Assembly: GCA_021904315.1 (NCBI GenBank)
Contig: CM038924.1
Span: forward strand, 16,388,051-16,452,050
Source: Sphagnum magellanicum
Lineage: Eukaryota > Streptophyta > Sphagnopsida > Sphagnales > Sphagnaceae
Length of the DNA: 64,000 nt
Direction of reading: 5' to 3'
The notes under the pieces: generated by a model
What the model was told of the DNA's origin: nothing
The model's input: the letters and a program-made list of their open reading frames with translations, nothing else
Database searches by the model: none
Position numbers and translations under genes: made by a program
Part shown: positions 10,713-22,651 of the stretch, in pieces
Position numbering within the stretch: the first letter of the stretch is position 1
Layout of the letters: each line of letters begins with the position of its first letter

Positions 10713-11396
10713 GTTTTGTTGGAGTGCTACGGTTGTGAGAACACAACAACTTCCCACACCTGGTGGAATGGTACCTGTGATGAGATTCCTTAACAGATTG
10801 AGGATGCGCAGTCTTTTGAGATTATCGATCTGAACTGGTATGCTTGCTGTGAAACTGTTAGATGCCAGATGTAGAACCTCCGGCTGCTGCAGAGCTCCTG
10901 ATTTGGTGACGATCTCCGCTGGAATGGGATCGGTGAAATTGTTCTTTTACAAGTAGTGAGTTCGCAGTTGTGAGTAGTCAGCGAGCGATGGCAAAATAGT
11001 ATCGCTCTAATGATTTCCTCGAAGTCTTAGGATCTGAAATTGTCCCAGGTTCCCCACTGCCTCTGAAAGGTATCCTCGCAATTCAACTTCGTGCAGATGA
11101 ATCGCCAACACACGCGACTATTAATCGACATCGGTGCATGAGACACCTCCCCAGCGGCTGCAAAAACTACTTGCATTCGCCACCACTGCCGTCGTCGTCG
11201 TCGTCAAACTGCTCAATACGCCATGAGAATTGTTCGATGCCGCACGAATCTCAGACGAAGCTGCAATGCCTGTCTGAGTATTCTGTTGCTGCGCTTCTTG
11301 TTCTCTTCCCACGCTCGGGAAGACTAGCAAGTTGCTCACTAGAACAAACGCTAGTAGTATTATCAGCACTGGGAGATCGCTACTCGCCGCCTCCAT
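10713..11396 (-). pseudogene. LRR receptor kinase 5' fragment (signal peptide, LRR N-cap, first LRRs)
   Basis: Read on the minus strand, the frame starting at 11396 opens with a signal-peptide-like hydrophobic stretch (PVLIILLAFVLVSNLLVF). It reaches the leucine-rich-repeat N-cap signature WGGVSC and then stops at 11121-11123. Downstream, LRR-like wording continues (LRGYLSEAVGNL, LHLASNSFTASIP, LRILNLLRNLITGTIPP) with stops and at least one frame change. Plant LRR kinases of this type would continue with more LRRs, a transmembrane segment and a kinase domain, all absent here; the homology ends at the hairpin array. This is a broken, truncated copy, probably carried here by a mobile element or rearrangement. 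Confidence 0.75.
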
Positions 11397-12140
11397 AGCA
11401 GCCAGACACTTTCAGCTCTTCTTTTGTTTCTCCCTTCTGATCTAGTGTGCGCTACCTCGGCCTGTCTGTGTCTGTCTTTCCTTGCAAGTTCCTGTTTGTG
11501 CAACTTCTTCTCCTTCTACTCCTTTCTCCTACTCCTCCTAGTGTAAATATGCTCGAAACCAGCTTCTGGCAAGTCCTGTAAATCCTCCTCACACCCTCGC
11601 TGATCAATGTTCTTCAGCTCGCTTGTTGATCGTGGACAACATGCTTTCCAGATCACGTAATTTAAAATTAAGCGAATGCTCCCACTGCAATCGTTCTTGA
11701 AGATGATGAACTCGTGCAACTCAAAACTGGCAAACAATAAGTGTTCGCAGAGCTCTCCTACTGTAATTGCTTCTTCCAATTTGCACCTAGTGTCAAATCC
11801 TGCGCTGGGCTACTGACTGCTGCTACAAACCTGTACATTCTGACGACAACCAGCTCCAAAGCAACTCCAACACAAATGGGTGGAGCTTAATCTGCGCAAG
11901 CAGCGTCAATGATTCCTTTTGGATGTATCAAACTCTGTAGGCGGAGTCAGGATCCGACAACAGGAACTCCGGATTCGAGGATTACTGCCATTCTGCTTGC
12001 ATATTCCCAGATTCATCCTTCTCTTTCTCCGATGAAAATCTATAATCCGATGCACTACTACTACATGTGGTTCCGATGCGGGAACAAGATTCTGAGAAGA
12101 AGCAATCCTACACATAATTTCCAGGTTCTCCAGCTTATGT
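11397..12140. other. Upstream flank of the LRR-kinase fragment; no separate gene
   Basis: Moderately GC-rich sequence lying 5' of the LRR fragment on the minus strand. It may be that gene's 5' UTR and promoter carried along with it. Several ORFs of 80-160 codons occur on both strands (11516-11779 minus, 11909-12394 plus), but none shows a recognisable motif. Confidence 0.35.
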
Positions 12141-12195
12141 GGTCCAGCTTGACAAGTAAGCAAAGATTTTCTTTACTTACTTGTCAAGCTGGACC
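12141..12195. repeat. Near-perfect 26-bp-arm hairpin
   Basis: The left arm 12141-12166 (ggtccagcttgacaagtaag...) and the right arm 12170-12195 are reverse complements with one mismatch and a 3-nt loop. It stands alone at the boundary between moderately GC-rich sequence and AT-rich sequence, so it may mark a rearrangement or element end. A microRNA-like foldback is possible but the loop is very small. Confidence 0.85.
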
Positions 12196-12715
12196 AAAAA
12201 TCAATTTATCACAAACTATGGCACGTGTCATAATCACGACCATTCAAAATGGACAACGAAAAATTACTGTTTTTCGAAAAAATCAGTTTATAATTCTAAA
12301 AATGTTGAGATTAACAATTGAGATCATAACACATTTACAAGAAAATAAATATATGAAATCCCCAAAATCTGCCATCGTTCCACAATGGATTTGATGAATT
12401 AAAAACCACATGGACCAGGTTTAGCCACCGGATTTTGAAGAGGATGATGAAAAGACATAACAACATGTGGCACAATCTCGATCACCAGATTTGAACGAAT
12501 CAATTTTTTTCAAATAAAACAAACTTTTAATAATTGATATTCCTGTGCATGCCGTGTGGACAGATTGTGACGAATTACATTTGACGACCTTAAATTTTTA
12601 CAATCTGCAATAAAACCATATTTTGAAATAATTTCCAGTATTTCCATGTGGCAACATGTTATTGATTACATCTACTCACCAAATAATCGCAAGTCGCAAA
12701 TAACTATACGTATAC
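12196..12715. other. AT-rich stretch, no gene seen
   Basis: No recognisable coding frame, repeat or RNA gene in this stretch. The ORF running into it from 11909 has no recognisable motif. Confidence 0.4.
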
Positions 12716-13160
12716 TTTAAAAAAAACCTTTCCCTTCCTCAACCACTCCATACTAGAAAACAAAATTAAAAGAAAAATTAACCCCTTTCCCCTCGTCCTT
12801 CCACATTTCAAATGAAGGGGAAATTAAAAAAAAATCAACCTCCACCCCCCTCCCCCTCCCCTTTAATGGTAAACAAAAGAAAATAAAAAATCAAGGCGCA
12901 CCCCCTCCCCCTAAACAATGAAGAAATATAAGTAAATAATTCCCCTGGCCCTTTTTAGCACTAAAACAAGTAATTTATGAAAGTTACAAGCAATAAAAAA
13001 ATAACCAACAGTGAACCTTCAATAATAAAAAGTAATTTACAAAAGTTACAAATAGTGAAAAAAATCAACAAAAGGGCCTTAGCATTACACTGAAAAGGCC
13101 TCACACCATTGTGTATTTTTTGGTGGTCAAAGGGCCTAAGGCCTCAGAAGCGTAATGCCC
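12716..13160 (+). repeat. Dispersed C-rich repeat family, copy 1
   Basis: Blocks of 'cctccacccccctccccctc' type sequence, each followed by A-rich runs, lead to 'gtaatttacaaaagttaca' and a 'ggtggtcaa' phrase before a segment ending in 'gtaatgcccaaatcata'. The same order of phrases recurs at about 25390-26015 and 47945-49590, and in reverse complement at about 58370-58800. No ORF is conserved. It is a non-autonomous dispersed repeat of unknown class. Confidence 0.7.
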
Positions 13161-14023
13161 AAATCATATTATAGGTTCTTAGAAAGTGTGTTTTAAAGCT
13201 GGTTTTGTTATATAATTTTTTTTGGGGGGGAGTAATTACACAAAGCCATTCCAACAAAATTTCAATCACGTGCATAATTTTTGAGGTCATCGAAGGAGGC
13301 TTCACAAAAATTGTTTTTTTAGTTAGTTAGTTAGGTAATGTTTGCGGGGGCCGGGTTTTATTTGGTGCTCATTGACAATTCGGTTGGTTGATTAGTCACT
13401 GAATTTGTTGGCGAACTATCTTTTCTTTACCCCAATGCATTGAATCTGATTGTATTCAATCGATTAAAGGAACCCATTCAATGAACCCATTTAAAAGGGA
13501 AATAAAAATGGTGAATAATTTTAAAGGTAATAAGGGTCAAATTTATATTCTAAAACCTTTGACAACAACAAGTTCATTATAGATCAACCACATTATGACA
13601 CCCTCACTAAATTGGTCAACTCTCAAAACAACAACTGCACATCAATGTTAAAAATTGAACTCATTTAAATTCAGAAAAACAAATAAATTAAGGAGAAGCA
13701 AAAAATTGTTGTGCACTGCCATGTTTTTCAACAAAGAAGGCATGTATCTTGAGCTTTGATTACTCTTGCATCAAGTATCTCCACTAAAGAATTACACTTA
13801 ATGCGTGCAAAACAAAAAAAAAACTAACACCAAAGTCATTACAAGCATTTTTTTCATAGTTCTTGCAACAATGAGCAGATAGCATTTTTTGAACTTTCAC
13901 TGCTTTTGCATCGAGTATCTGCATCGCACTGAATCCTTCGCAAAAAGATTAACTATAAAACTATCACAAACATTTTTCTCACAGTGCCGACAAAAATGAA
14001 CAATTACCATCACAAGGACAAAT
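13161..14023. other. No gene recognised (3' side of the minus-strand exon)
   Basis: Low-complexity and AT-rich sequence containing the 'ttagttagttag' motif near 13320. Nothing coding was recognised. It lies downstream of the minus-strand exon ending at 14024. Confidence 0.35.
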
Positions 14024-14440
14024 CTATTCGTTCTCATCATCAAAAGCGCCGTCAGCATGCTTTTTAACTGTCACGAGCATGTTAGGAGGTGGATTGCGCA
14101 CCAGATTATCAAGTTCTGGGAAGAATTCTACATCTATGGGGTAATATAATGTCATCGACCGTCCGGTGTAACGATCTCTTTCTGTGGATTCTATGTATGC
14201 ATGGATGACGAGATGATCAACCACCCCCAGCTCAAAATGGGCGAGAATGTCTGTCATTTGCTTTTCTTGCTCATCAGTGACGGGGGAAAGTAACTTATAC
14301 AGGTCAACGATCAAAACGCAACCATTCTCGTTATATTCCCATGCATCGTATTCCCCAACCCATAAAAACTTCAGGATGTTACATCGAACTGGCGAGGGCA
14401 TGTCCATCAGGTCGGTAGCTTCGGGTTCTCCCATCTGCAA
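14024..14440 (-). CDS. Hypothetical protein exon (up to 138 codons)
   Basis: A clean minus-strand frame with balanced amino-acid composition ends in an acidic tail (GAFDDENE, stop at 14024). It reads like real coding sequence (DMPSPVRCNILKFLW, HFELGVVDHLVIHAYIES, YYPIDVEFFPELDNL), but I do not recognise the family. An acceptor-like 'ttttttgcag' lies just upstream (about 14435-14444), so this may be a last exon rather than a whole gene. A possible preceding exon lies at about 14600-14674 (minus), reading VVDILESHIPRSFCAQFTSS and ending at a GT donor. Its phase fits only if a less obvious acceptor, a few bases inside the ORF, is used. The location between the two hairpin arrays raises the chance that this is a carried fragment. 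Confidence 0.45.
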   Translation of the reverse strand: MQMGEPEATDLMDMPSPVRCNILKFLWVGEYDAWEYNENGCVLIVDLYKLLSPVTDEQEKQMTDILAHFELGVVDHLVIHAYIESTERDRYTGRSMTLYYPIDVEFFPELDNLVRNPPPNMLVTVKKHADGAFDDENE

Positions 14441-14674
14441 AAAAATATGATTATGAGACTAAAAACATTTTGAAACAAATGGACATAAAATCAACGCCTT
14501 TTGTAAGATCAAAAACGCTGATAGAAAACTAACAACAATCGATGATCAACACATTGCCATCAAAAGGATTAGCGATCATAAAAAACCAATATCGCACCTT
14601 TCCAGACAAACGAACTTGTGAATTGTGCACAGAAGGAACGAGGGATATGCGATTCAAGTATATCAACTACCTGC

Positions 14675-16959
14675 CCAAACAACCTTTGTGTGAATGATTC
14701 AATGAGTCGATCACCTTCTGCAACCTTAATATATTACATTGAATTGTTGTGAGACCTGTTTCACTTAAGGCAAGAAATCTTGTCTCACATGTAACGATAT
14801 TTTTGGGAGCATAGGATTCTCAGAACTTATGTACTTCCTTTAACATAAAATCTTAGGATTATGAAGGATAAGCAGAAAATCTTATGCATAGTTTTTTTTA
14901 ACTATGGTTGGTAGAAAATGTTTTGCATGAGATCATCCATTTTGATTACAACGATATAAATCTTGCATCCAACGTGTTTTGTTGTTGGATTATATATAGA
15001 AATATCAACATAAATGTTGTCAGGATTTGCTCATAAACATGGCATGCTTTATGTTGGGCAGAAGGAATAGGACATAAGAGCTGTGTAAAAAATTTTGCAA
15101 TCCAAGTCAATCTTTGGATGAGATTTGTGTCGTAATCGAAATGTTTGTTGGCTCCTGTGCGAACTGACAAATCAAATGAAGGGATGTGGTTATGTGTAGT
15201 CACAAATTAAAACATAGTTCAGAAAAAACTATGGTAACTACATGTACAAAATCTTACAAGTACTATCGATTCAGTTACATATTTGAAAAACCAAAAAAAT
15301 AAATATAAAACCCAACAATATAAAACAATAAAAAAAAAAAAGGTCGTCAAAAGTTACAAATACCCAAAAAAAGGTTGTAACAAAAAAAAAATCATAAAAA
15401 AAGAGATAAACAACAAAAATTGCAGGAAAAAAAGAAGGGGAAAAAATTACATTTTATTTGAAAACTTAAATCCCCAAAATTTATAAAACAACCATATAAA
15501 ATAAACAAAAAAATAGTTTTTACAAACATTGTAAAAAATGAAAACCACTAATGAAATAAGAAATATGAAACCAACATTTCCAGCAAGCACAACAAATAAA
15601 ATACAATAAAATTGAAGGGAAAATATCTATAGAAAACCCACGAAAAATGGAGGCTATACAACTCTAGGAAACAAATATTTAGAAAACACTAGAATTCTCT
15701 TTAATTTGTTGCTTTCTTACTCTACCTTGTTGATGATCAAAATTTGCTAAATTGAATTGTGGATCATTGCCAAACTGGCTACATTGCAAAATTGGAAAAA
15801 AAAAAATGGTATTTAAGGTTTGGGGCATCCTTTTTCTAAACGGGGGGTTCAGGCCCAGGGTTTAAATTTTCTAAAATTTTATGCGGACTCTTTTGTCTCA
15901 AAGGATGTGTATTGATGGGACAAAATTACGGTAAAAATATTTTACTGTTTTTAATCGGTCTGAAACCTAGATGGAATCAAACCCCGTCTTAAATAAATTT
16001 GGGCTCGAATTCTCTTGGGAAGTCTCTAGGACTGGAGGCTTCATAAAATCTTAGCTCTTAAGGAATTCCTCCACGAAATCAAACACCTTGATGAAATCAA
16101 TTGCAGCATATTGGGCATTGTTTGGGAAGGAATTCCCTTATACCAAATGTACCTTTACAAGAAGGGCTTCAGGACAAAGTCATGGGACAACACAAGTCAT
16201 GAGAATTCATGTTGTGGAAGTAGTTTTGGCAAATATTAGAATGGTTTTAAAATTGATGTGTGCAGCTCCTTTGGCATGATTGACAGTTTTCTGAAGCTCC
16301 TAACAGGTCTAAGAGCAGCCAGAGGATTTGCCAAAAAAATTCCAAAAATCGATAATTTAGCAAGCATAAGTCCATCATCACATATTTACACAATCAGTTT
16401 TCAGCCATTCTTTGAAAAAAACCAAATGACCTAAAAAAAAAAAGAATTTTTCTTAATTAACCTCCTTACTTGCTCATTCACCTACTCACTTACCCTCTAT
16501 CTACTTACTACTTATGCACCTACCTAAAGTATATTTAAAATTGTTCTTTAACCTACCTATATATCTACCTATCTATTTACTTTTCAACCTACCTAAAACT
16601 ATTCTTCAACCTACCTTCAAGCATACCCACCTAGGCAGAACCTATTTACCTGCTCACCTAAAATTGTTTTCTACATTATTATTTTTCAACTTTTACCAAC
16701 CTTCCAATTGCTTCCACAAAAGCCAAGGATGAGTAAGAGAACCAGCCTATTTTTTGTTGGCTATACATATAGCCAAAAAGCTATATTAGAAATTAAAAGT
16801 GCAAAAAATCAAGTGCTTCTGGAGATTCTCAATAGCCATAATTTGATGAAAAAAGTTGAACAAAAGTCACCGGAGTTCTATAGATGGTCCAAGTAGGTGG
16901 CCATAAAATATAGAAAGATGTTCTAAAAATTTCCTTTCGTATTTTGCTTTTAGCCAAAT
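14675..16959. other. AT-rich intergenic region without a recognised gene
   Basis: Contains an A-rich low-complexity tract (15280-15640) that produces a Lys-rich ORF, a pyrimidine-rich tract with many CCTACC/CTACCTA motifs (about 16450-16700), and a 'tagccaaatttg' phrase seen elsewhere in the window. I see no supported coding sequence. Confidence 0.4.
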
Positions 16960-17421
16960 TTGAATGAATCCTTCTTGTGGATGGATGGATGGATGGATGG
17001 ATCTGTACCCATTTCAGTCGCCGCCGTTGCAAGCCAGGAAGATCGTGAAGCGGTTGTTTCGAAGACATCTGGTGATAGTTTTGTGAGTGAGGAGCTTGTG
17101 ATGGAGAACGGAGGAGAGGTTGGTGGAGTAGAGGAGGAGGAGGAGGAGGAGGAGGAGGAGGAGAATGGGGATTTGAGCAATGAGCAGTTGGTGACGGACG
17201 CAGAACTCGAGGCTCTCTTGTCTGCTGCACCGTCTCTCCCTGAAGAAAGTGCGGGAGCGAAGATCCCTAACGGCAAGCGAGAAGAGTCTACTGCAGCGGC
17301 AACAGCAACATTAGGCGGTACCGCATCCGAAAGGGTGTCTGCAGCTTCTTCTTTGTTGTTGAAGAAGAGGAGCAACGTTAGTAGTAGCTTCAGATCAACA
17401 ACCCTGAAATTAGGAAATTAG
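16960..17421 (+). CDS. Acidic low-complexity ORF (153 codons), unknown
   Basis: The frame opens with sequence from a GGAT microsatellite (16978-17001), then reads VVSKTSGDSFVSEELVMENG. A run of about a dozen Glu from a GAG microsatellite follows, and then QLVTDAELEALLSAAPSLPEE. The AELEALLSAAPSLP stretch looks like true coding sequence, but the family is not recognised. It lies 245 bp upstream of the seryl-tRNA synthetase fragment; its wording does not match the N-terminal coiled coil of that enzyme, so it is probably a separate captured exon or chance ORF. Confidence 0.3.
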   Translation: MNESFLWMDGWMDGSVPISVAAVASQEDREAVVSKTSGDSFVSEELVMENGGEVGGVEEEEEEEEEEENGDLSNEQLVTDAELEALLSAAPSLPEESAGAKIPNGKREESTAAATATLGGTASERVSAASSLLLKKRSNVSSSFRSTTLKLGN

Positions 17422-17665
17422 GTTTTAGTATTTTCTTTTTTGTTGCATTCACAAAGTAGAGAAAATTTAGGTTTCGGTGCTTTCTTTTTTGTTGCATTCA
17501 CAAAGCAGAGAAAATTAGGCTCTAGTGCTTTCTTTTTGTTGCATTTATAAAGTAGAGAAATTTAGGTTTTATTGCTTTCTTGTTTGTTGCATTTACAAAG
17601 CGGAAAAAAATAGGTTTTTGTTATTGAATGATGAGTCTTGGAATGGATTGATGGATTTGTTATAG

Positions 17666-18624
17666 GCGAGCAGCTGAAGGAGCAGGTGGCAGAGAGGGAA
17701 AGCTAGCAGTGCTATCAAAGAGGTTGCAACAGGAGGGGCAGCGAAAGCCTAACATGACACATCCTTCTGTTCCTATTAGCTCGGAGGATGTTGCTTCCAT
17801 TCGTAAAGAGGTAACTTTATCAATGTCACGCATTTTTAATGTCTCAGTATGTTCCAGAGCAGGAGTGGTTTTTATGGTCTTCAAGAAAGGGGCTGTAAAA
17901 GTGAAGTTTAAGCAAAGGGGATAGGTTAGAAGGCAACGGGAGTTCACATTTCCTGTGAAGGACCATGTGGAGTTGGGGCTTGCTTTTGATCTCTTTGACT
18001 TTGAAGCTGCATCTGAGGTTTGTTCTGCATGGCCATACCCTTTTGAATCCAGCTGAATGCCACAGTGGTACATCAAGCCTAGAGACTTTTATTTTCGGAT
18101 TCAGCAGTTTGTCAAGTTATGTTCAGCTACCTCTGATCAGTACAGCCAGGATGTAACAGGTCAGTGGAACAAAGTTTTATTATCTCGAGAATGAGGCGGT
18201 GCTATTGGAGTTGGCGCTCATAAATTGGACACTTTCTCAGCTCCTGTCCAAGGGTTTTGTGCCTTTGAGTACTCCGGACCTTGTGCGCTCCACAGTTGTT
18301 GAGAAATGTGGATTCCAACCCCGTGGCCAAAATACCCAGGTTTCTCCCCCTCTTCATTTACCATTACAAACCCGTGTGCTTTCATACTCTGCAAATTACT
18401 AGGTCTCCAGTATCATCTGGCTTATCAAAACTCAGGTGCGGGTGTTGTTCAATGCACATATATTCGGTAGAGGGAACCGATCTTTGTCTGGCAGGCACTG
18501 CAGAGATTCCTCTTGGTGGGATGCATATGGACAATATGTTACCAGAGGCATCATTACTATTGAAACTTGTTGCATTTTCACATTGTTTTCGAACAGAAGC
18601 TGGTGCTACAGGTGCCACAACCAG
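17666..18624 (+). pseudogene. Seryl-tRNA synthetase (organellar type), truncated and broken copy
   Basis: Four exon-like blocks with GT-AG edges: about 17666-17810, 17925-18017, 18160-18339 and up to 18624. They encode part of the N-terminal coiled-coil arm (LKEQVAERE, LSKRLQQEGQRKPNMTHP), then REFTFPVKDHVELGLAFDLFDF, then class II motif 1 region ([34 protein letters not shown]), then GTAEIPLGG and motif 2 ([10 protein letters not shown]). This order is that of plant plastid/mitochondrial seryl-tRNA synthetase, which charges tRNA-Ser. The first block needs a frame change and the last block does not join block 3 in frame. Everything after motif 2, including motif 3, is missing; the copy stops at 18624 just before the right hairpin array. 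A non-functional captured fragment. Confidence 0.85.
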
Positions 18625-18684
18625 GTTAGTCCTTGCTTGCTTCACAATTCACTTAGAGTTAGAGTGTCCTTTGGCATTCTTTTT

Positions 18685-19635
18685 GGTGAGGATCATAATT
18701 TTGTCAATGATTTAACATAAATAATAATTGAGACATTAGACATTATTATTTTTCACATGAGCACTAGAATTGCTTATTTAGGTAGGTACCTTTCTAAACA
18801 AAAGTAATAATCATGCACCTGAAGTGCATGAAATAATATTTTTGTTTCGATGGTACATGGTTAGTTATTTTGACAATTCGATTTAGAACAACCTAAATAA
18901 TTGTCAAGTACCTGAAGTGCTTGACATATTGTTCTTGTTTGACACATTATTCGTTATCCAATTATGCATAGTGTTTTTTAGAACATCCTGATTTTTGTCG
19001 ATGTTTCAACATAAATGATAATTGAGACATTAGACATTATTATTTTTCACATGAACACTGGCTGGGCTTATTTAGGTAGGTACGTTTCCAAACAAAAATA
19101 ATAATCACGCACCTGAAGTGCATGAAATAATATTTTTGTTTGAGATGTACATCAGTTTTGTGATATTTCAGAATGATTGAACATGAATAATTATCAAGTA
19201 CCTGAAGTGCTTGACATATTATTCATTATCTGATTATGCATAATGTTTTTGGGTGAAGATCATAATTTTGTCAGTGTTTTAACATAAATAATAATTGAAA
19301 CATTAGAGATTATTATTTTTCACATGAGCACTCGGATCGCTTATTTAGGTAGGCACCTTCTCGAACAAAAATAATAATCATGCACCTGAAGTGCATGAAA
19401 TAATATTTTTGTTTCGATGATACATGGTTATTGTGACAATTCGACTTAAAACAACCTGAATAATTGTCAAGTACCTGAAGTGCTTGACATATTGTTCTGG
19501 TTTGACGCATTGTTCGTTATCCAATCAAGCACAGTGTTTTTTGGAACATCATGATTTTGTCAATGTTTCGACATAAATGATAATTGAGAAATTATTATTT
19601 TTCACATGAGCATTAGAATTTTTCACATGAACACA
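18685..19635. repeat. Hairpin tandem array, right block
   Basis: Same alternating palindromic modules as the left array. CATGCAC-type modules lie near 18812, 19107 and 19378; CAAGTAC-type modules near 18905, 19196 and 19470. The phrase 'aggatcataattttgtca' starts the block, as it starts units in the left array. Orientation is the same in both blocks, consistent with one array split by roughly 8 kb of other DNA. Confidence 0.85.
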
Positions 19636-22600
19636 AGTGATTTGCAAAAAAACGTTCCCTGTGATACCCGATAGGTACCTGTCAATTATCACGGGAAAAA
19701 TATATAACAGCCAGGTGTTGAAATTGATGTGGCGCCCTGAAAATTTAGATTGCGCTGAACCCTCAGGCCTACCGGCATTAAAGATTCAACTGATACCTTC
19801 AGAGGTTTTCAAAAGGCCGGTTTTCAATGGGAAAAAACCAACGAGCAGGTCATCTTTGCGTGGGAAAACTCCAATTCTCGCTCTGAAAATCGGAATGAAA
19901 ACCTTGACGGTTCTCACTAGAAAAGTGAGAACCACCTAGCGCCGGTTCCTACCTGCGTTTGCATTCGAGCATCTCTAGCACTACTCTGGAGATGACTTGA
20001 CGGATTTTTTTTTCCCCATCCAAGTTTAGTTCTCTACTCTTTCGCAACCCCGCCCATAAAACTAAAACCGGGACAACAAATCGGTGCGCGACCACAAATC
20101 GCAAACCACGTGGACCGACCATCGTGATGGGGCCAACGATTTCAAAAGCAGTGAGATCACATTTAATCCGATATTTTCTGCAAGCGCCCTTCACGAGCCA
20201 AGGCAGCCAACGCGATTAATTGTCCGCACTCACTGTACAACAACACTAGGGTTTAGGGTTTACGCATTATCTTACTATCTTACACCTAAAGCCCCTCCCT
20301 CCCTCTCCCTCTCTTAGATAACAATAGGGAGCAGCCCAAACTTCGGTTTTCCTTTCTAGGCATTTTTGTTTGTAGCCAAAATAGTAGGAAGATGTAGGAA
20401 AAAATTGGCTATCGTCCCCACCAAGATTTAGCCAAATATGCCAATTGGTTTTGCATGATCCAGTGTATGGTTGTGCTTGAACAATCCCAAAGACATTTAC
20501 AAATATAACTATTTCATTCTCAAGCCTAATTATTTACCTAACTTCTTTCCTTAATGATTACTTTTTATCCTTATAACTATCTCCCACTCATTTTTTAAAA
20601 TAGCCATTTAACAACTTATCTTTATAATTATTTCACCCCTTTTCCCAAGTACCCACCAACCATGGATATGAAAAGATAAATCAACGTGTGCCTTTCCAGG
20701 TCCATGATATCTATATTGATTAACACTAAACTTTTACGTTGACATAAAAAATAATGATGGTTTTTTTATATTATATTAATTAAAATTAAACGTTTGAATC
20801 ATATCAAATTTTCTACCCTTATATATTGCCCTTAAAATAAAGCATATTCTTCAACATCAAGTTGTCCAAGATGTTTTGGAGGAAGGTTAGTGAAAATTTG
20901 TCAAAATAGGGCTTTTATTAAAAGAATAGCTTGGGCTAAACATTTTTATTCAACATGTTGAGGGTCACAAAAAGCCATTGCAAAGTGTGATGCCTAGTCA
21001 TCGGCCCAAGTACACTTACTACTAAAACACATAAGTTAAGTTGATTGTGTTTTCTCACGAGTCCATGTTTTGTTATGTAACAGATCTGATATTCATAATT
21101 TGGTAATGAATTCAGGAATTGATTTCACATTGAGGTGAGAATTTAAAACATTAAATATTAAAATTCATTGGTTTTTGGGAATCAAATTATTGTCAAAAAT
21201 ATCCCTGGACATTAATTTTGTGAGATTTTTTGGCTACTTAGGCAAAAAGAGACGATTGTTATCGTGGTTGTCTCCATTTTTTTATGTATGATCTAGGGTT
21301 CAATCTAACCCGCACCCGATTAGGAAGCTTCTCTCAAAGTCGGGCCAGTAATTTTATTTATTTATTTATTTATTTTGGGAAGCACAACAACAGACGTGAC
21401 CTTACAAGAACGAGCGCCCACTAGCGCACCATCCACTGGATGCCCGTTATATACTCAGTTGTGGATGAACCTCAAACTGGGTTAACGTTTGGATTCACCT
21501 CAGTAACCAATTGTGCAGGAAATAGCTCTCATACATAAGTAGGTACGTAGGTAGGAAATTACTAGTTGAGTAGATGGTTTATACATGGGAAAGGGTTGTT
21601 TTTACCACCTACCTAATAAAAGCCTGCTTGTGGGTTATTAGTAGGTAGGTAGAAAAAAAGGGGCAACTGAGCTAACTACCATGGTTAGCTATGGAACTGG
21701 AGCCCAACAGAACACTGTATCTGGAACACTTATCATTCATCCGTCATGCTGCATTGGCAGATGCTGGTTCACCGTGGCCCCTTGATGTACCTTACTATCT
21801 TACTACTTACTCCCCAGCGAAAGTTACCAAACGAGGTACTAACTGAACCAGGACTCTTGACGGGTGCCGGCTAGCAGGTGATGAGCAGAGGCGGGAAACT
21901 TGCAACCCGTTAACTGCCCCCGTCCGCGGCCACGCCCTCACCCGTGCGGTCCATTTCTGGGCGCATTGACCGATGGACCTGCTTTGTCCGACCGGCATGG
22001 CAACAAATTTGTCCCCAGTTGGGCCCACCACACAGGGCTGTGTGTGAAAAGGGATTCAAATAATTTCGCATTCAATTTGGGTAGGTAAGTGTGCCCTGGA
22101 ATGGGCACGCAATTGACTCGACGGAAAAGTGCGGGGTATCCTGGGATTTCATGGCCTAGGGGGGAAAATCATTTTTAAGGGTGAGGGCCAATCGACCTGG
22201 GCCAAATCAGCAAAAAAAGACCCCCCTTTGGCGCCATCTTAGATGGGAGGTTGCCCATTCGAAAGGTGTAAAAGGCTGAAAAATCAAAAGCCCGCGAAAA
22301 AGTAAACAAATACTTACGAGTTCGCACATAGGGAGCACATAGATGATGAGGGCAAATTTTTTTGACCTGATGGACTGGGGTTAATTATGAACTGCCACTT
22401 CGGTTAGTTTTATTGGCATCACTTTTGGCCATCTCCCATTATTTGGCCCCTTTTTTGACCCCATTCATGAATAAATTGCCTTTGTTACTCTTGCCAGTTC
22501 TTGAGTAGTGCCGTTTTATGGTAAGTGAATGTGAAACGTGTTAAAAGTTGGCATGGAGCAACGTCTAGGGGCTTGGGGGTTGGCAATCAAGCCTTTGCTT

Positions 22601-22651
22601 CTCATCAAATCTGGGTAGTTCAAAACGGGCTTTTGGCCAGCTTTTTGTGAG
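19636..22651. other. No supported gene; mixed repeats and GC-moderate sequence
   Basis: Holds a short dispersed phrase (19730-19790, 'gccctgaaaatttagattg...caggcctacc', also seen near 27610 and 28375). It also has a TTTAT microsatellite near 21353 and GTAG-rich motifs near 21540-21660. A 95-bp segment at 21209-21303 ('gtgagattttttggctactt...') recurs at 29519-29614. ORFs in the GC-richer part (19949-20317, 21807-22088) carry no motif I recognise. Confidence 0.4.
20248..20261 (+). promoter_or_regulatory. Telo-box-like promoter motif
   Basis: The sequence agggtttagggttt is followed by a pyrimidine-rich stretch (CCCTCCCTCCCTCT, about 20290-20315). Telo boxes next to pyrimidine tracts are known in plant promoters of translation-related genes. 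No downstream gene is recognised here, so this may be a carried promoter fragment or chance. Confidence 0.25.

Noticed and set aside
15283-15486. Lys-rich ORF of 67 codons
   Set aside because: Simple product of an A-rich low-complexity tract.
10713-18684. Helitron call for the fragment-bearing segment
   Set aside because: I could not see a convincing 5' TC end, 3' hairpin with CTRR, or Rep/helicase gene; kept only as a hypothesis.
20084-20317. ORF pair on both strands near a telo-box
   Set aside because: Composition follows local GC content and no motif is seen; the region looks like promoter or UTR sequence.
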